Positions 1-6,198 of a stretch of 7,118 nucleotides of DNA are shown here, piece after piece (position 1 is the stretch's first letter; each line of letters opens with the position of its first letter). Below the pieces are notes generated by a model. It made no database searches, was not told where the DNA came from, and saw only the letters and a list, made by a program, of their open reading frames with translations. Source of the DNA: Bdellovibrionales bacterium (lineage in GTDB: Bacteria > Bdellovibrionota > Bdellovibrionia > Bdellovibrionales > JAMPXM01); NCBI GenBank assembly GCA_005792225.1, contig SXSP01000194.1, positions 1 to 7,118 on the forward strand, in the 5' to 3' direction. The translations under genes and the position numbers were made by a program.

Positions 1-856
1 CGTTGAAGTCGTGGGCGGGCGTGATCTTCACGACGCCGGAGCCGAATGCTTTGTCGACGTAAGTGTCGGCGATGATCGGGATCTTTCGTCCCGAGAGCGG
101 AAGAATGACTTCTTTTCCGATGAGGGCCTTATAGCGTTCGTCGTCTGGATGGACGGCAACCGCCGTATCGCCCAAAATCGTTTCGGGTCTCGTGGTTGCC
201 ACGGTCAAAACTCGGCTGGGCTCTCCCTCCACGGGGTAATCCACATAGTAGAGCGTGCTTTTTGTCTCGCGGTGCTCGACTTCAAGATCGGAGATCGCCG
301 TTTCAAGCGGGGCGGACCAGTTGACGAGTCTCGTTCCCCTGTACACTAAACCGCGCTTGTGGAGATCCACGAAAACCTTGCGAACGGCGCGCGAAACTCC
401 CGGGTCTAACGTAAAGACCGCCCGCTCCCAATCGCAACTGTCTCCGAGGCGGCGCATTTGTTCGTAGATACGATTTCCGTATTGGTTTTTCCATTCCCAA
501 ACTTTCTCTACGAACTTTTCTCGCCCGAGATCGTGGCGTGAAAGGCCTTCTTTTTTGAGTTCTCGTTCGACAACGGATTGGGTCGCGATTCCGGCGTGAT
601 CTGTTCCCGGAAGCCACAAAACGTTAAAGCCTGACATTCGTTTCCAACGAACCAGGACGTCTTGAATCGTGTGATCCAAGGCGTGTCCCATGTGGAGCGA
701 TCCGGTCACATTGGGTGGAGGAAGGATGATGCTAAAGGGAGGTTTGGTGGATCGATCCTGGGCTTTGAAGTAGCCGTTCGATTCCCACCATTTATAGATG
801 CGCGATTCAACTTCGGCCGCGGAATATCGATCGTTGAGCCCGGATTTTTCCTGCAT
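1..856 (-). CDS. valS: Valyl-tRNA synthetase, N-terminal part (gene continues past the left edge)
   Basis: This class Ia aminoacyl-tRNA synthetase charges tRNA-Val in the cytoplasm and edits mischarged threonine. I translated 285 codons from ATG 856; an in-frame TGA at 862-860 makes this the only sensible start, and AAAGGGG lies upstream as ribosome binding site. Visible family marks are [14 protein letters not shown], which contains the HIGH signature as HMGH (residues 55-58), then [30 protein letters not shown], and the start of the editing (CP1) domain with [15 protein letters not shown] and [12 protein letters not shown]. These match bacterial ValS far better than IleS or LeuS. Full-length ValS is roughly 870-950 residues, so about a third is here; KMSKS and the anticodon-binding domain lie outside. 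The gene follows the small lipoprotein gene after 56 bp with no visible terminator, so read-through from upstream is possible. Nothing looks damaged. Confidence 0.97.
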   Translation of the reverse strand, partial: MQEKSGLNDRYSAAEVESRIYKWWESNGYFKAQDRSTKPPFSIILPPPNVTGSLHMGHALDHTIQDVLVRWKRMSGFNVLWLPGTDHAGIATQSVVERELKKEGLSRHDLGREKFVEKVWEWKNQYGNRIYEQMRRLGDSCDWERAVFTLDPGVSRAVRKVFVDLHKRGLVYRGTRLVNWSAPLETAISDLEVEHRETKSTLYYVDYPVEGEPSRVLTVATTRPETILGDTAVAVHPDDERYKALIGKEVILPLSGRKIPIIADTYVDKAFGSGVVKITPAHDFN

Positions 857-912
857 GCCTCAATCCCCTTTACAGTAGAAACGCTACCGTGCCCGGGGAG
901 TCAGTGACAAGC

Positions 913-1113
913 TCAGTTGCTCTCGCCGGTCGAGACCGAGAAGCTCGGCCGAGGGCTCGAGTTTATCTTCTCCACTTCGCGAACGGCGTCGACTTCGAGA
1001 TCGATCGGTGGAGCAGCGGGAACAACAGGCTTTGAGGGGACGCACGCGATGGCGACGAGTCCGAGGACCGCAAGCGAGATCATGCCGAACAGTTTTTCGA
1101 TTCGCAGAGCCAT
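913..1113 (-). CDS. Small probable lipoprotein, 66 residues
   Basis: I do not recognise a named family. The start at ATG 1113 is set by a strong GAGGAGG ribosome binding site 5 nt upstream; a longer reading frame from 1209 would add 32 residues with no good initiation signal. The product has a short charged N-terminus (MALRIEKLFG), a hydrophobic stretch at about residues 9-23, and Cys24 in the context VAIAC. That is a plausible though not ideal lipobox, since -3 is Ala rather than Leu. After Cys24 come a proline-rich linker (VPSKPVVPAAPPIDLE), a short charged segment and a serine-rich end. I infer a small membrane-anchored lipoprotein with an extended periplasmic tail; a single-pass inner-membrane peptide is the alternative. 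It lies between the FAD oxidoreductase (119 bp upstream) and valS (56 bp downstream), all on the same strand. Its leader contains several inverted repeats, one involving the ribosome binding site. Confidence 0.72.
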   Translation of the reverse strand: MALRIEKLFGMISLAVLGLVAIACVPSKPVVPAAPPIDLEVDAVREVEKINSSPRPSFSVSTGESN

Positions 1114-1118
1114 TTCGG

Positions 1119-1194
1119 CCTCCTCAAACGAAACTGGAGGCAAGAAGGACGCCAGCATTGGCGGGCCGCTAAGCGCGCGGCGCCCAACGCGCGC
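1119..1194 (-). promoter_or_regulatory. Run of inverted repeats in the leader of the small lipoprotein gene
   Basis: Three inverted repeats lie in the 119-bp gap before the lipoprotein start. In transcript order, the first is GCGCGCG/CGCGCGC with an 8-nt loop (1194-1173), a 7-bp all-GC stem. The second is CGCCA/TGGCG with a 4-nt loop (1163-1150). The third is CCTCC (1140-1136) facing GGAGG (1123-1119) across 12 nt, where GGAGG is the core of the ribosome binding site. No T-run follows the GC-rich hairpin, so it is not a standard intrinsic terminator. It may protect the upstream mRNA end or pause polymerase, and the last pair could mask the ribosome binding site. The repeats are seen directly; their role is inferred. 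Confidence 0.4.
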
Positions 1195-1232
1195 GAGAAG
1201 ATCTTTCAAAGGAAGCGACGAAAAGGGCTCAC

Positions 1233-2399
1233 TTAACCCATTAAGCTATCTAACTTCTTTTGCGCCCCGAAGCCGGCGTTCACGCGACAACGGGTCGACG
1301 AGAAGAAGAAATCCAGAACCGACGGGAACTTTTGTAAGCCGAAGACGGCCCAGTCGCAGAGCCTCGGGTTTTTAAAGAGGCGATGCAAGAGATAAGCGGT
1401 CTCGATTTGCGTGCGCAGGGTGGACGTCACCTGCCGTTGATAATCCACGGCTGATTGTCCCTTCAAGATGCTCGATGCGGACGCGAGCCCCGTGCGGAGT
1501 GCGATTGTCATTCCGTCTCCGGTGAGCGAAGGAATGACGGCCATCTGATCGCCGACACAGTAGATGCCGGATTCAGGCCGTGCGCGACGAATGAAACCGT
1601 AAGGCACACGTGCCACCGTCACGAACTGCGAAAATTGCGGTTCAGCTTCATCGAGATAGTGCGAGAGTGCAGAGTTTCCGCGCGAAATGTGGAGAGCCAA
1701 ATGTCCCCAATCTGTTTTTAATCCCTTGAGTCTCGAGCGCTCAAGTAAGAAACAGAGATTCACCAGACCGTTTTCGATCGGTGCGAGCCCTCCGTAACCG
1801 CCGTCGAAGACGAAGAGATCGCAATGATTGCCCAGGGCCTTCAGCGCCGACGGTTTTAACCGCAGGTGCATCTTGAACCCCACAAGGCCACTGTCGCGGC
1901 CCGCCCGCTTGTTTACGGTTTGGAATTCGTACTTCCCGGTCGCGAGAATCAAATTCTCGGCGCGCACGATTCCGTCTGTCGTTTCGAGGTGAAGGCCAGG
2001 TGTGCCCTTGACTCGGCCGCGCACGAGAACTCCGCGCTTGATCACGGCGCCCGCTTGTTGGGCGCGATCGAGGATCGCCTCGTCCAGAACTTCACGCGAA
2101 AGTCCGAGAGCCTCCGCCGGAAGCTCAGCCTCACCGCTGCGATGGGGACCGTGGAGACGAAATCTCTTGATGGAGGTCGCCCCGAGTGACGGAAGATCGA
2201 GCCCCATTTTCGTCAAAAGCGGATGGCCTTCGGAGCTGATAAATTCGCCGCAAACCTTATGATGAGGACCCGACTCTTTTTCGAAGAGAATCACTCGAGC
2301 GCCTTGGCGAGCGAGCGTATAAGCCGCAACTCCGCCGGCAAGGCCTCCGCCGACGATGGCGACATCCCAATCCTGTCGCGCCGGTGTCTTGTTCGTCAT
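1233..2399 (-). CDS. FAD-dependent oxidoreductase, geranylgeranyl-reductase-like
   Basis: This 388-residue flavoprotein has a Rossmann FAD-binding start: WDVAIVGGGLAGG at residues 11-23 (GxGxxG as G17-G18-G19-L-A-G22) and E40 ending the second strand, which binds the ribose. HHKVCGEF at 46-53 is the K-x-C-G-E type motif of the geranylgeranyl reductase and related group. ENLILATGKY is the mid-protein ATG motif, and YCVGDQMAVIPSLTGDGM from about residue 280 holds the GD motif that contacts FAD pyrophosphate. Such enzymes reduce or hydroxylate prenyl chains, polyketides or similar lipophilic substrates; the substrate cannot be told from sequence. No signal peptide or membrane segment is seen, so it is probably cytoplasmic or membrane-associated. 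ATG 2399 has AGGGGA 7 nt upstream. It follows the rhodanese-like gene after 133 bp that contain a nested inverted repeat. A named pathway role would be a guess. Confidence 0.88.
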   Translation of the reverse strand: MTNKTPARQDWDVAIVGGGLAGGVAAYTLARQGARVILFEKESGPHHKVCGEFISSEGHPLLTKMGLDLPSLGATSIKRFRLHGPHRSGEAELPAEALGLSREVLDEAILDRAQQAGAVIKRGVLVRGRVKGTPGLHLETTDGIVRAENLILATGKYEFQTVNKRAGRDSGLVGFKMHLRLKPSALKALGNHCDLFVFDGGYGGLAPIENGLVNLCFLLERSRLKGLKTDWGHLALHISRGNSALSHYLDEAEPQFSQFVTVARVPYGFIRRARPESGIYCVGDQMAVIPSLTGDGMTIALRTGLASASSILKGQSAVDYQRQVTSTLRTQIETAYLLHRLFKNPRLCDWAVFGLQKFPSVLDFFFSSTRCRVNAGFGAQKKLDSLMG

Positions 2400-2411
2400 C
2401 TCATAGTCCCC

Positions 2412-2462
2412 TGAAATCGCCCCATTTGGGTCTCGCGACCCCGGGATTCTTAACCGATTTCA
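2412..2462 (-). promoter_or_regulatory. Nested inverted repeat directly before the oxidoreductase ribosome binding site
   Basis: An exact 8-bp inverted repeat, TGAAATCG (2462-2455 on the transcript strand) and CGATTTCA (2419-2412), encloses a 5-bp hairpin GGGTC-GCGA-GACCC (2441-2428) capped by a GNRA-type GCGA loop. Between them CCC can pair with GGG, giving a stacked three-tier stem. The last base of the outer stem abuts the AGGGGA ribosome binding site of the oxidoreductase gene. There is no T-run, so this is not an ordinary terminator. It may be a cis-acting RNA element or an mRNA-processing/stability structure. It matches no riboswitch class I can name. Confidence 0.4.
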
Positions 2463-2532
2463 CCACGAAGGTGTTCCTCGCAATAGAGATGTTTCGAAAA
2501 TCGCGCACAAAACCGGCACGGAATGCCAGAGC

Positions 2533-2871
2533 TTACGTCTCGAACGTGAGAGCGCTCGTTCCGCCTTCGACGATGTAGACGTTAATGTAAGCCTTTGTTT
2601 CGAGTTCCATCGCGACGCCCAGCGATTTCGCACCATTCTCGCAAACGAGAACGATCGGCGTATTTGGCGGCAAAGCCAGGGAATCGACGTAATTGGCAGC
2701 TTCACCTGCCGTCATGGGATGACTCCCCTGAAGGAGCCAATGCCCGACACCCTCGCGCGCGCGAAGCTCGGGCTCTCGGAGATCAAGGAAGACGAAACCG
2801 ATTTTATTTCGTTGAAGGTTTTCGAGCTGGTACTGCCCGATGCGAATGACGTTTTCGGGATTAATGACCAT
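2533..2871 (-). CDS. Single-domain rhodanese-like protein
   Basis: This 112-residue protein is the size of one rhodanese domain, with no signal peptide, so it is probably cytoplasmic. FVFLDLREPEL at residues 26-36 is the conserved D-x-R-E strand. IVLVCENGAKSLGVAMELE from residue 73 holds the active-site loop with the candidate persulfide-forming Cys77, followed by the helix typical of the fold. The loop C-E-N-G-A-K-S has Lys82 where many sulfurtransferases have Arg. VYIVEGGTSAL near the end matches the usual final 'V..l.GG' strand. Rhodaneses move sulfane sulfur; the partner here is unknown. ATG 2871 lies inside the end of the MFS gene (11-nt overlap) with AAGGA 8 nt upstream, so translation is probably coupled to that gene. 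A non-catalytic or regulatory rhodanese remains possible. Confidence 0.88.
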   Translation of the reverse strand: MVINPENVIRIGQYQLENLQRNKIGFVFLDLREPELRAREGVGHWLLQGSHPMTAGEAANYVDSLALPPNTPIVLVCENGAKSLGVAMELETKAYINVYIVEGGTSALTFET

Positions 2872-4156
2872 GAGCGGGTTCCTTCGCGGCCACAGTTCGC
2901 CCCGTAACCGGTAAACGTTTGTACTGGACCATCACGATCACGAGGGCGATCGCCGAAAGAACTCCGGCAAAAAGAAACGGGGCCATTCGGCTGAAGTGCT
3001 CATAGAGAAGTCCTCCGATGACGGGACCGATGATGCGACCGAGGGAAGCCGTTGAGTTCGTCACTCCCATGGCGGCACCTTGCTCATCCGCGCGCGTGAG
3101 AAGACTGATGATACCGAGATTCGGCGGTCGCATCAGGCCGTTTCCAAGAGCGAGGATCGTCATGGTGATCGCGAGAACCGCCACCGTCGTCGAAATCGCG
3201 ATTCCTAAAAGCGAAATCGAAAAGAGCAGAAGGCCCGCGGCGAGAATGAATGGTTCACCGTACTTGGGCATCCAGCGGCGAATGAAAACACCTTGCGTGA
3301 GCACCATCAACACGCCGACGTAGGCGAAACCGTACGAGGAAGTTTTAAGATCCCACTGAAAAACATCGGCGACGTACGGAAACAACATCGCTTCCATCTG
3401 GGCCATCGCGAGGCCGGAGAGGAAGTAAACAAATATGAGTGATCCCACGACCGGACGATGCAGTTGATTCCAGATCTCCGCGAGTCGCTTCCGTTTTTCA
3501 CGTGGGCTCGTGCGCTTTTCGGGCGGCAGGCTCTCTTTCAGAAAACTCAAAGCAGAAAAAAAGTTGATGAGACAGAGAAGAGCCGCGCCGAGCGCAGAAA
3601 AACTAAGACCCAACGGGGGTTCTGAACCCAGGCTCTCACCGAGCGCGCCCAAGAGACCACCCATGATGGGACCCACGATGAATCCAAGCCCGAACGCAGC
3701 TCCGATGAGCCCCATGCCCTTTGAGCGCTCTTCGGGTTTTGTCACGTCCGCGATGTAAGCGTGGGCGGTCGAAATATTTCCGCCAAAGAGGCCGGCTAAG
3801 CCGCGCGCCGCAAACAAAATCCAAAACGAGTTCGCAAACGCGAAGAGCAAATACGAGAGGGCTCCACCGAGGATGCTGACGAGAAGGACCGGCCGGCGGC
3901 CGATGCGATCGCTCAAGCTGCCCCAGAACGGAGAGAAGAGAAACTGCGTGATCGAGTAGATCGCGAGGAGAAGCCCGATCTCCGTCGGAGAAGCGTTGAA
4001 TTCACGCGCAAGGTAGGGGCTGAGCGGAATCACGATGCCGAAGCCGACCAAGTCGATGAAGACCGTCAGGAAGATCACCATGAGCGGCGATTTTCCGGTT
4101 GCGTGGGTCGGTGAATCGCCCGACGGCGGCGGCTGAACTAAAGTCGAAGTACTCAT
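2861..4156 (-). CDS. MFS transporter, TetA-like drug:H+ antiporter family
   Basis: This 431-residue, probably 12-helix inner-membrane transporter belongs to the DHA1/TetA-like part of the major facilitator superfamily. Asp35 lies in helix 1 (FIDLVGFGIVIPLSP). Motif A is GSLSDRIGRR at residues 79-88, between helices 2 and 3. Helix 4 carries ARGLAGLFGG, the motif B region with Arg118. YIADVTKPEERSKGMG resembles the TetA segment, and GLGFIVGPIMGG at 156-167 is antiporter motif C (GPxxGG). A charged central loop (KESLPPEKRTSPREK) separates the halves. I infer proton-driven efflux; the substrate is unknown, and the TetA resemblance alone does not show tetracycline resistance. I start at ATG 4156; a TTG at 4237 would add 27 non-membrane residues and run into the divergent gene. 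The ribosome binding site is weak. The next gene, rhodanese-like, overlaps the stop by 11 nt. Confidence 0.93.
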   Translation of the reverse strand: MSTSTLVQPPPSGDSPTHATGKSPLMVIFLTVFIDLVGFGIVIPLSPYLAREFNASPTEIGLLLAIYSITQFLFSPFWGSLSDRIGRRPVLLVSILGGALSYLLFAFANSFWILFAARGLAGLFGGNISTAHAYIADVTKPEERSKGMGLIGAAFGLGFIVGPIMGGLLGALGESLGSEPPLGLSFSALGAALLCLINFFSALSFLKESLPPEKRTSPREKRKRLAEIWNQLHRPVVGSLIFVYFLSGLAMAQMEAMLFPYVADVFQWDLKTSSYGFAYVGVLMVLTQGVFIRRWMPKYGEPFILAAGLLLFSISLLGIAISTTVAVLAITMTILALGNGLMRPPNLGIISLLTRADEQGAAMGVTNSTASLGRIIGPVIGGLLYEHFSRMAPFLFAGVLSAIALVIVMVQYKRLPVTGRTVAAKEPAHGH

Positions 4157-4224
4157 CTCGCGCCACTCTCTCACGGACCGTTTTCCTTGGCAAAGATGAA
4201 AACGCTCGTGGTAACTTGGGACTG
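4157..4224. promoter_or_regulatory. Divergent intergenic region between the MFS operon and the exported β-barrel gene
   Basis: This 68-bp gap separates two gene starts that point away from each other, so promoters for both are expected here or just inside the flanking genes. I looked for sigma70-type boxes and found only poor candidates: TTGGCA at 4187-4192 on plus has no good -10 at 16-18 bp, and TTGCCA on minus has only GAGAGT at 17 bp. I therefore place no specific promoter. A 9-codon reading frame (ATG 4196) also lies here and ends on the downstream start codon. Confidence 0.4.
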
Positions 4225-5334
4225 ATGGTCGCAACAACTCGAATTTCCCGACTGACTAGACTGGCGTTTGTTTTGAGCGCGCTCGCACCGACGCTCCTCC
4301 ACTCCCCGATCGCGAAGGCGGTGCATGCTTACGAGCTGCCCCCGACCTCTTGGGAGGCGAATTCTTTCGGAGCCTCCGTGACGGGAGAGTATTTCTTCTC
4401 CAACGCGAACTATGATCAAAAACGCGGCTCTTACACGCGGCTTCCGGGTGGCAATAATTTTTCGAACTTCACTACTCACGTTCGCGGTCGCTACGGTTTG
4501 ACTCGCTCGCTCGGTGGATTTTTAAGCGCCGGATACGCGCGCACCCAAGTCGAGGACGCCTTTGGAACTCGAAGCGGAACTTCACTCACTGATTTGAGCG
4601 CAGGCTTCGATTACATTCTGACTCGCAGATGGATCAAGCTGATCGCCGAAGGGCAGGCAGGTTATCCGATGGATTTCGTCGAGCCCGGTCAAACCTCACC
4701 GCTGACGAGTGAAGGGGTCCCGTTCGGTCGATTCGGCCTGTTCGCTTTCAAGCCTTTCAGGAGTGTTCGACTCGATGGTTATTTTGGACTCGAGTACCTC
4801 GGTGGCGGAATGGCGAGTCGCGCGCTCTATCAGGCCAACATCGAATTCCCTCTTCGAAAATTTTTGATCGGCGCGGGTATCAGCGGTTACGAAGCCATTA
4901 CCGCCGATCAAAAATCTTACGCCGAACGCATCTCGACCGCAGTGCTCGCGGGAGGATCGAGTCTTCGGTACTCCGCACATGAGCCGGCGCTCACCGAGGC
5001 GCGGGCCTGGATCGGCTTTCAACCGACAAAGGCGATTCAAGCGCGCATCGGAGCGGCGAAGACCATCAACGGACTTCGCAGTGCCGAAGGCCAATCCTTT
5101 GTCTTCGCGCTCGCGTTCAACGGGCAAGATCTTTTTGGCCCCTCGGTCGACGAGTTAGAGGAAGAAGCGGCTCGCGGCTCTTCGCGTGGCTTCAAATCCG
5201 ACCTCGAGAAGCACGACCAATCGCTCTTCCAGGAGGAGCCTCCTCCGGCGCCACCCAAGAAGCTTGCTCCCAAGGGACCTTCGGCGGGAGAGTCCCTGGA
5301 TCAGACCGAAAAGATCCTCGAGAGGAAGAAGTAA
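4225..5334 (+). CDS. Exported protein, probable outer-membrane β-barrel with proline-rich C-terminal tail
   Basis: I do not recognise a named family. From ATG 4225 the product is 369 residues and begins with a signal peptide: basic MVATTRISRLTR, a hydrophobic core around residues 13-25, and a likely cleavage after A-V-H-A35. Residues of about 40-300 are rich in alternating aromatic, glycine and polar stretches that look like amphipathic β-strands (for example GASVTGEYFFSN, GGFLSAGYARTQ, FRSVRLDGYFGLEYLGGG, SFVFALAFNGQDLF). I infer an outer-membrane barrel. The last ~65 residues are different: acidic (DELEEEAA), then EEPPPAPPKKLAPKG and a charged end, without the usual terminal Phe. The tail probably lies in the periplasm. 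Upstream TTG codons in frame from 4099 would hide the signal peptide and are not favoured. The ribosome binding site is weak (TGGGA only 3 nt from ATG). A hairpin follows the stop. Confidence 0.82.
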   Translation: MVATTRISRLTRLAFVLSALAPTLLHSPIAKAVHAYELPPTSWEANSFGASVTGEYFFSNANYDQKRGSYTRLPGGNNFSNFTTHVRGRYGLTRSLGGFLSAGYARTQVEDAFGTRSGTSLTDLSAGFDYILTRRWIKLIAEGQAGYPMDFVEPGQTSPLTSEGVPFGRFGLFAFKPFRSVRLDGYFGLEYLGGGMASRALYQANIEFPLRKFLIGAGISGYEAITADQKSYAERISTAVLAGGSSLRYSAHEPALTEARAWIGFQPTKAIQARIGAAKTINGLRSAEGQSFVFALAFNGQDLFGPSVDELEEEAARGSSRGFKSDLEKHDQSLFQEEPPPAPPKKLAPKGPSAGESLDQTEKILERKK

Positions 5335-5337
5335 GGC

Positions 5338-5354
5338 TGAGCCACGAAGGCTCA
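5338..5354 (+). terminator. Hairpin after the exported β-barrel gene, possible terminator
   Basis: TGAGCC/GGCTCA forms a perfect 6-bp stem with the 5-nt loop ACGAA, starting 3 bases after the stop codon. No clear T-run follows (the next bases are C- and A-rich, with TTT only about 13 nt later), so it is a weak intrinsic terminator at best. It could instead be a 3'-end stabiliser with read-through into the hydrolase gene 67 bp further on. Confidence 0.4.
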
Positions 5355-5421
5355 CCAACTCCCCTTTGCATCCTCCGATCGAGCTTGCTAGCGTCGATGC
5401 CATCAGCTCATGGAGGCAAAA

Positions 5422-6195
5422 ATGAAACGACTCTTGGCATTGCTCATTTCACTGATTGCGATCTCGGCCGAGGCGGCCATCATCAAGAAACCTCTTGAAT
5501 ACAACTTGGCGGGAAAAAAGTACGAAGGTTACATTGCTTACGATGATTCCGTGAAAGGTCCCCGCACCGGCGTCCTCGTCACCCACGACTGGATGGGAAT
5601 CACCGATCGAACTCGCGAGAAGGTCGAGGAACTCGCGTCTCTCGGTTACGTGGGATTCGCGGTCGACGTTTACGGTAAAGGCGTGCGCCCGGCGAGCGCC
5701 GACGAAGCCTCGAAACTTTCGGGCTCCCTCAAAAAAGATCGCACGGCTTTGCGCATTCGTATGCAACAGGGCCTCAAGGTCCTCCGCGAACAAGCTCAAG
5801 TCGACAAGGCTAAGCTCGCCGCCATCGGATACTGCTTCGGCGGAACCGCGGTGCTCGAACTCGCGCGCGCGGGCGCCGATGTGAAAGGCATCGTCTCCTT
5901 CCACGGCGGACTCGACAGCTTAAAGCCCGCCGACGCGAAAAATATCAAAGGAAAAGTTTTAGCACTTCACGGAGCCGATGATCCGTTTGTTCCCGCAGCT
6001 GATCTTGCAGCCTTCGAAGACGAAATGAGAAAAGCGAAGGTGGATTGGCAGCTCGTAAAATACGGAAACGCCGTTCACTCGTTTACCGAGAAAACTGCGG
6101 GCGACGACCCGTCAAAGGGCGCCGCCTACAACGCCGAAGCCGACCGCAGAAGTTGGATGGCCTTCAAGGATTTCATGAAAGAAATCGGGCTCTGA
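5422..6195 (+). CDS. Exported dienelactone hydrolase family protein (α/β hydrolase)
   Basis: This 257-residue α/β hydrolase is close to the usual ~230-250 of the dienelactone hydrolase family. The start at ATG 5422 is supported by GGAGG 5 nt upstream; an ATG at 5410 lies before that site and is rejected. A signal peptide is clear: MKRLLALLISLIAISAEA, with cleavage after A-E-A18, so the enzyme should act in the periplasm or envelope. The triad expected for the family is visible: Cys138 in GYCFGG (the nucleophile elbow with Cys instead of Ser), Asp187 in HGADDPFVP, and His219 in NAVHSF. THDWMG at 54-59 corresponds to the oxyanion-side 'HEI.G' segment, with Asp in place of the usual Glu. The family hydrolyses enol-lactones and other esters; the real substrate is unknown. 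It ends 3 bp from the convergent divIVA stop. Confidence 0.93.
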   Translation: MKRLLALLISLIAISAEAAIIKKPLEYNLAGKKYEGYIAYDDSVKGPRTGVLVTHDWMGITDRTREKVEELASLGYVGFAVDVYGKGVRPASADEASKLSGSLKKDRTALRIRMQQGLKVLREQAQVDKAKLAAIGYCFGGTAVLELARAGADVKGIVSFHGGLDSLKPADAKNIKGKVLALHGADDPFVPAADLAAFEDEMRKAKVDWQLVKYGNAVHSFTEKTAGDDPSKGAAYNAEADRRSWMAFKDFMKEIGL

Positions 6196-6198
6196 AGA

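Noticed and set aside
11..349. Plus-strand reading frame across the valS region
   Set aside because: It is antisense to valS, whose family motifs are unmistakable in the minus frame.
917..1375. 152-codon plus-strand reading frame
   Set aside because: It lies antisense to the lipoprotein and oxidoreductase genes, has an Arg/Ser-rich composition typical of shadow frames in GC-rich DNA, and has no domain signs.
2461..2473. CACC/GGTG hairpin in the rhodanese-oxidoreductase gap
   Set aside because: A 4-bp stem is too short to call alone; it only partly overlaps the larger nested repeat.
4099..4224. N-terminal extension of the exported protein from TTG 4099
   Set aside because: It would overlap the MFS gene antisense and bury a clear signal peptide that begins at ATG 4225.
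4157..4237. N-terminal extension of the MFS protein from TTG 4237
   Set aside because: It adds 27 basic, non-membrane residues, overlaps the divergent gene start, and has no ribosome binding site advantage over ATG 4156.
5366..5394. Promoter for the hydrolase gene (TTGCAT, 17 bp, TAGCGT)
   Set aside because: Only three of six bases match in each box, which is expected by chance; it is not listed as a feature.
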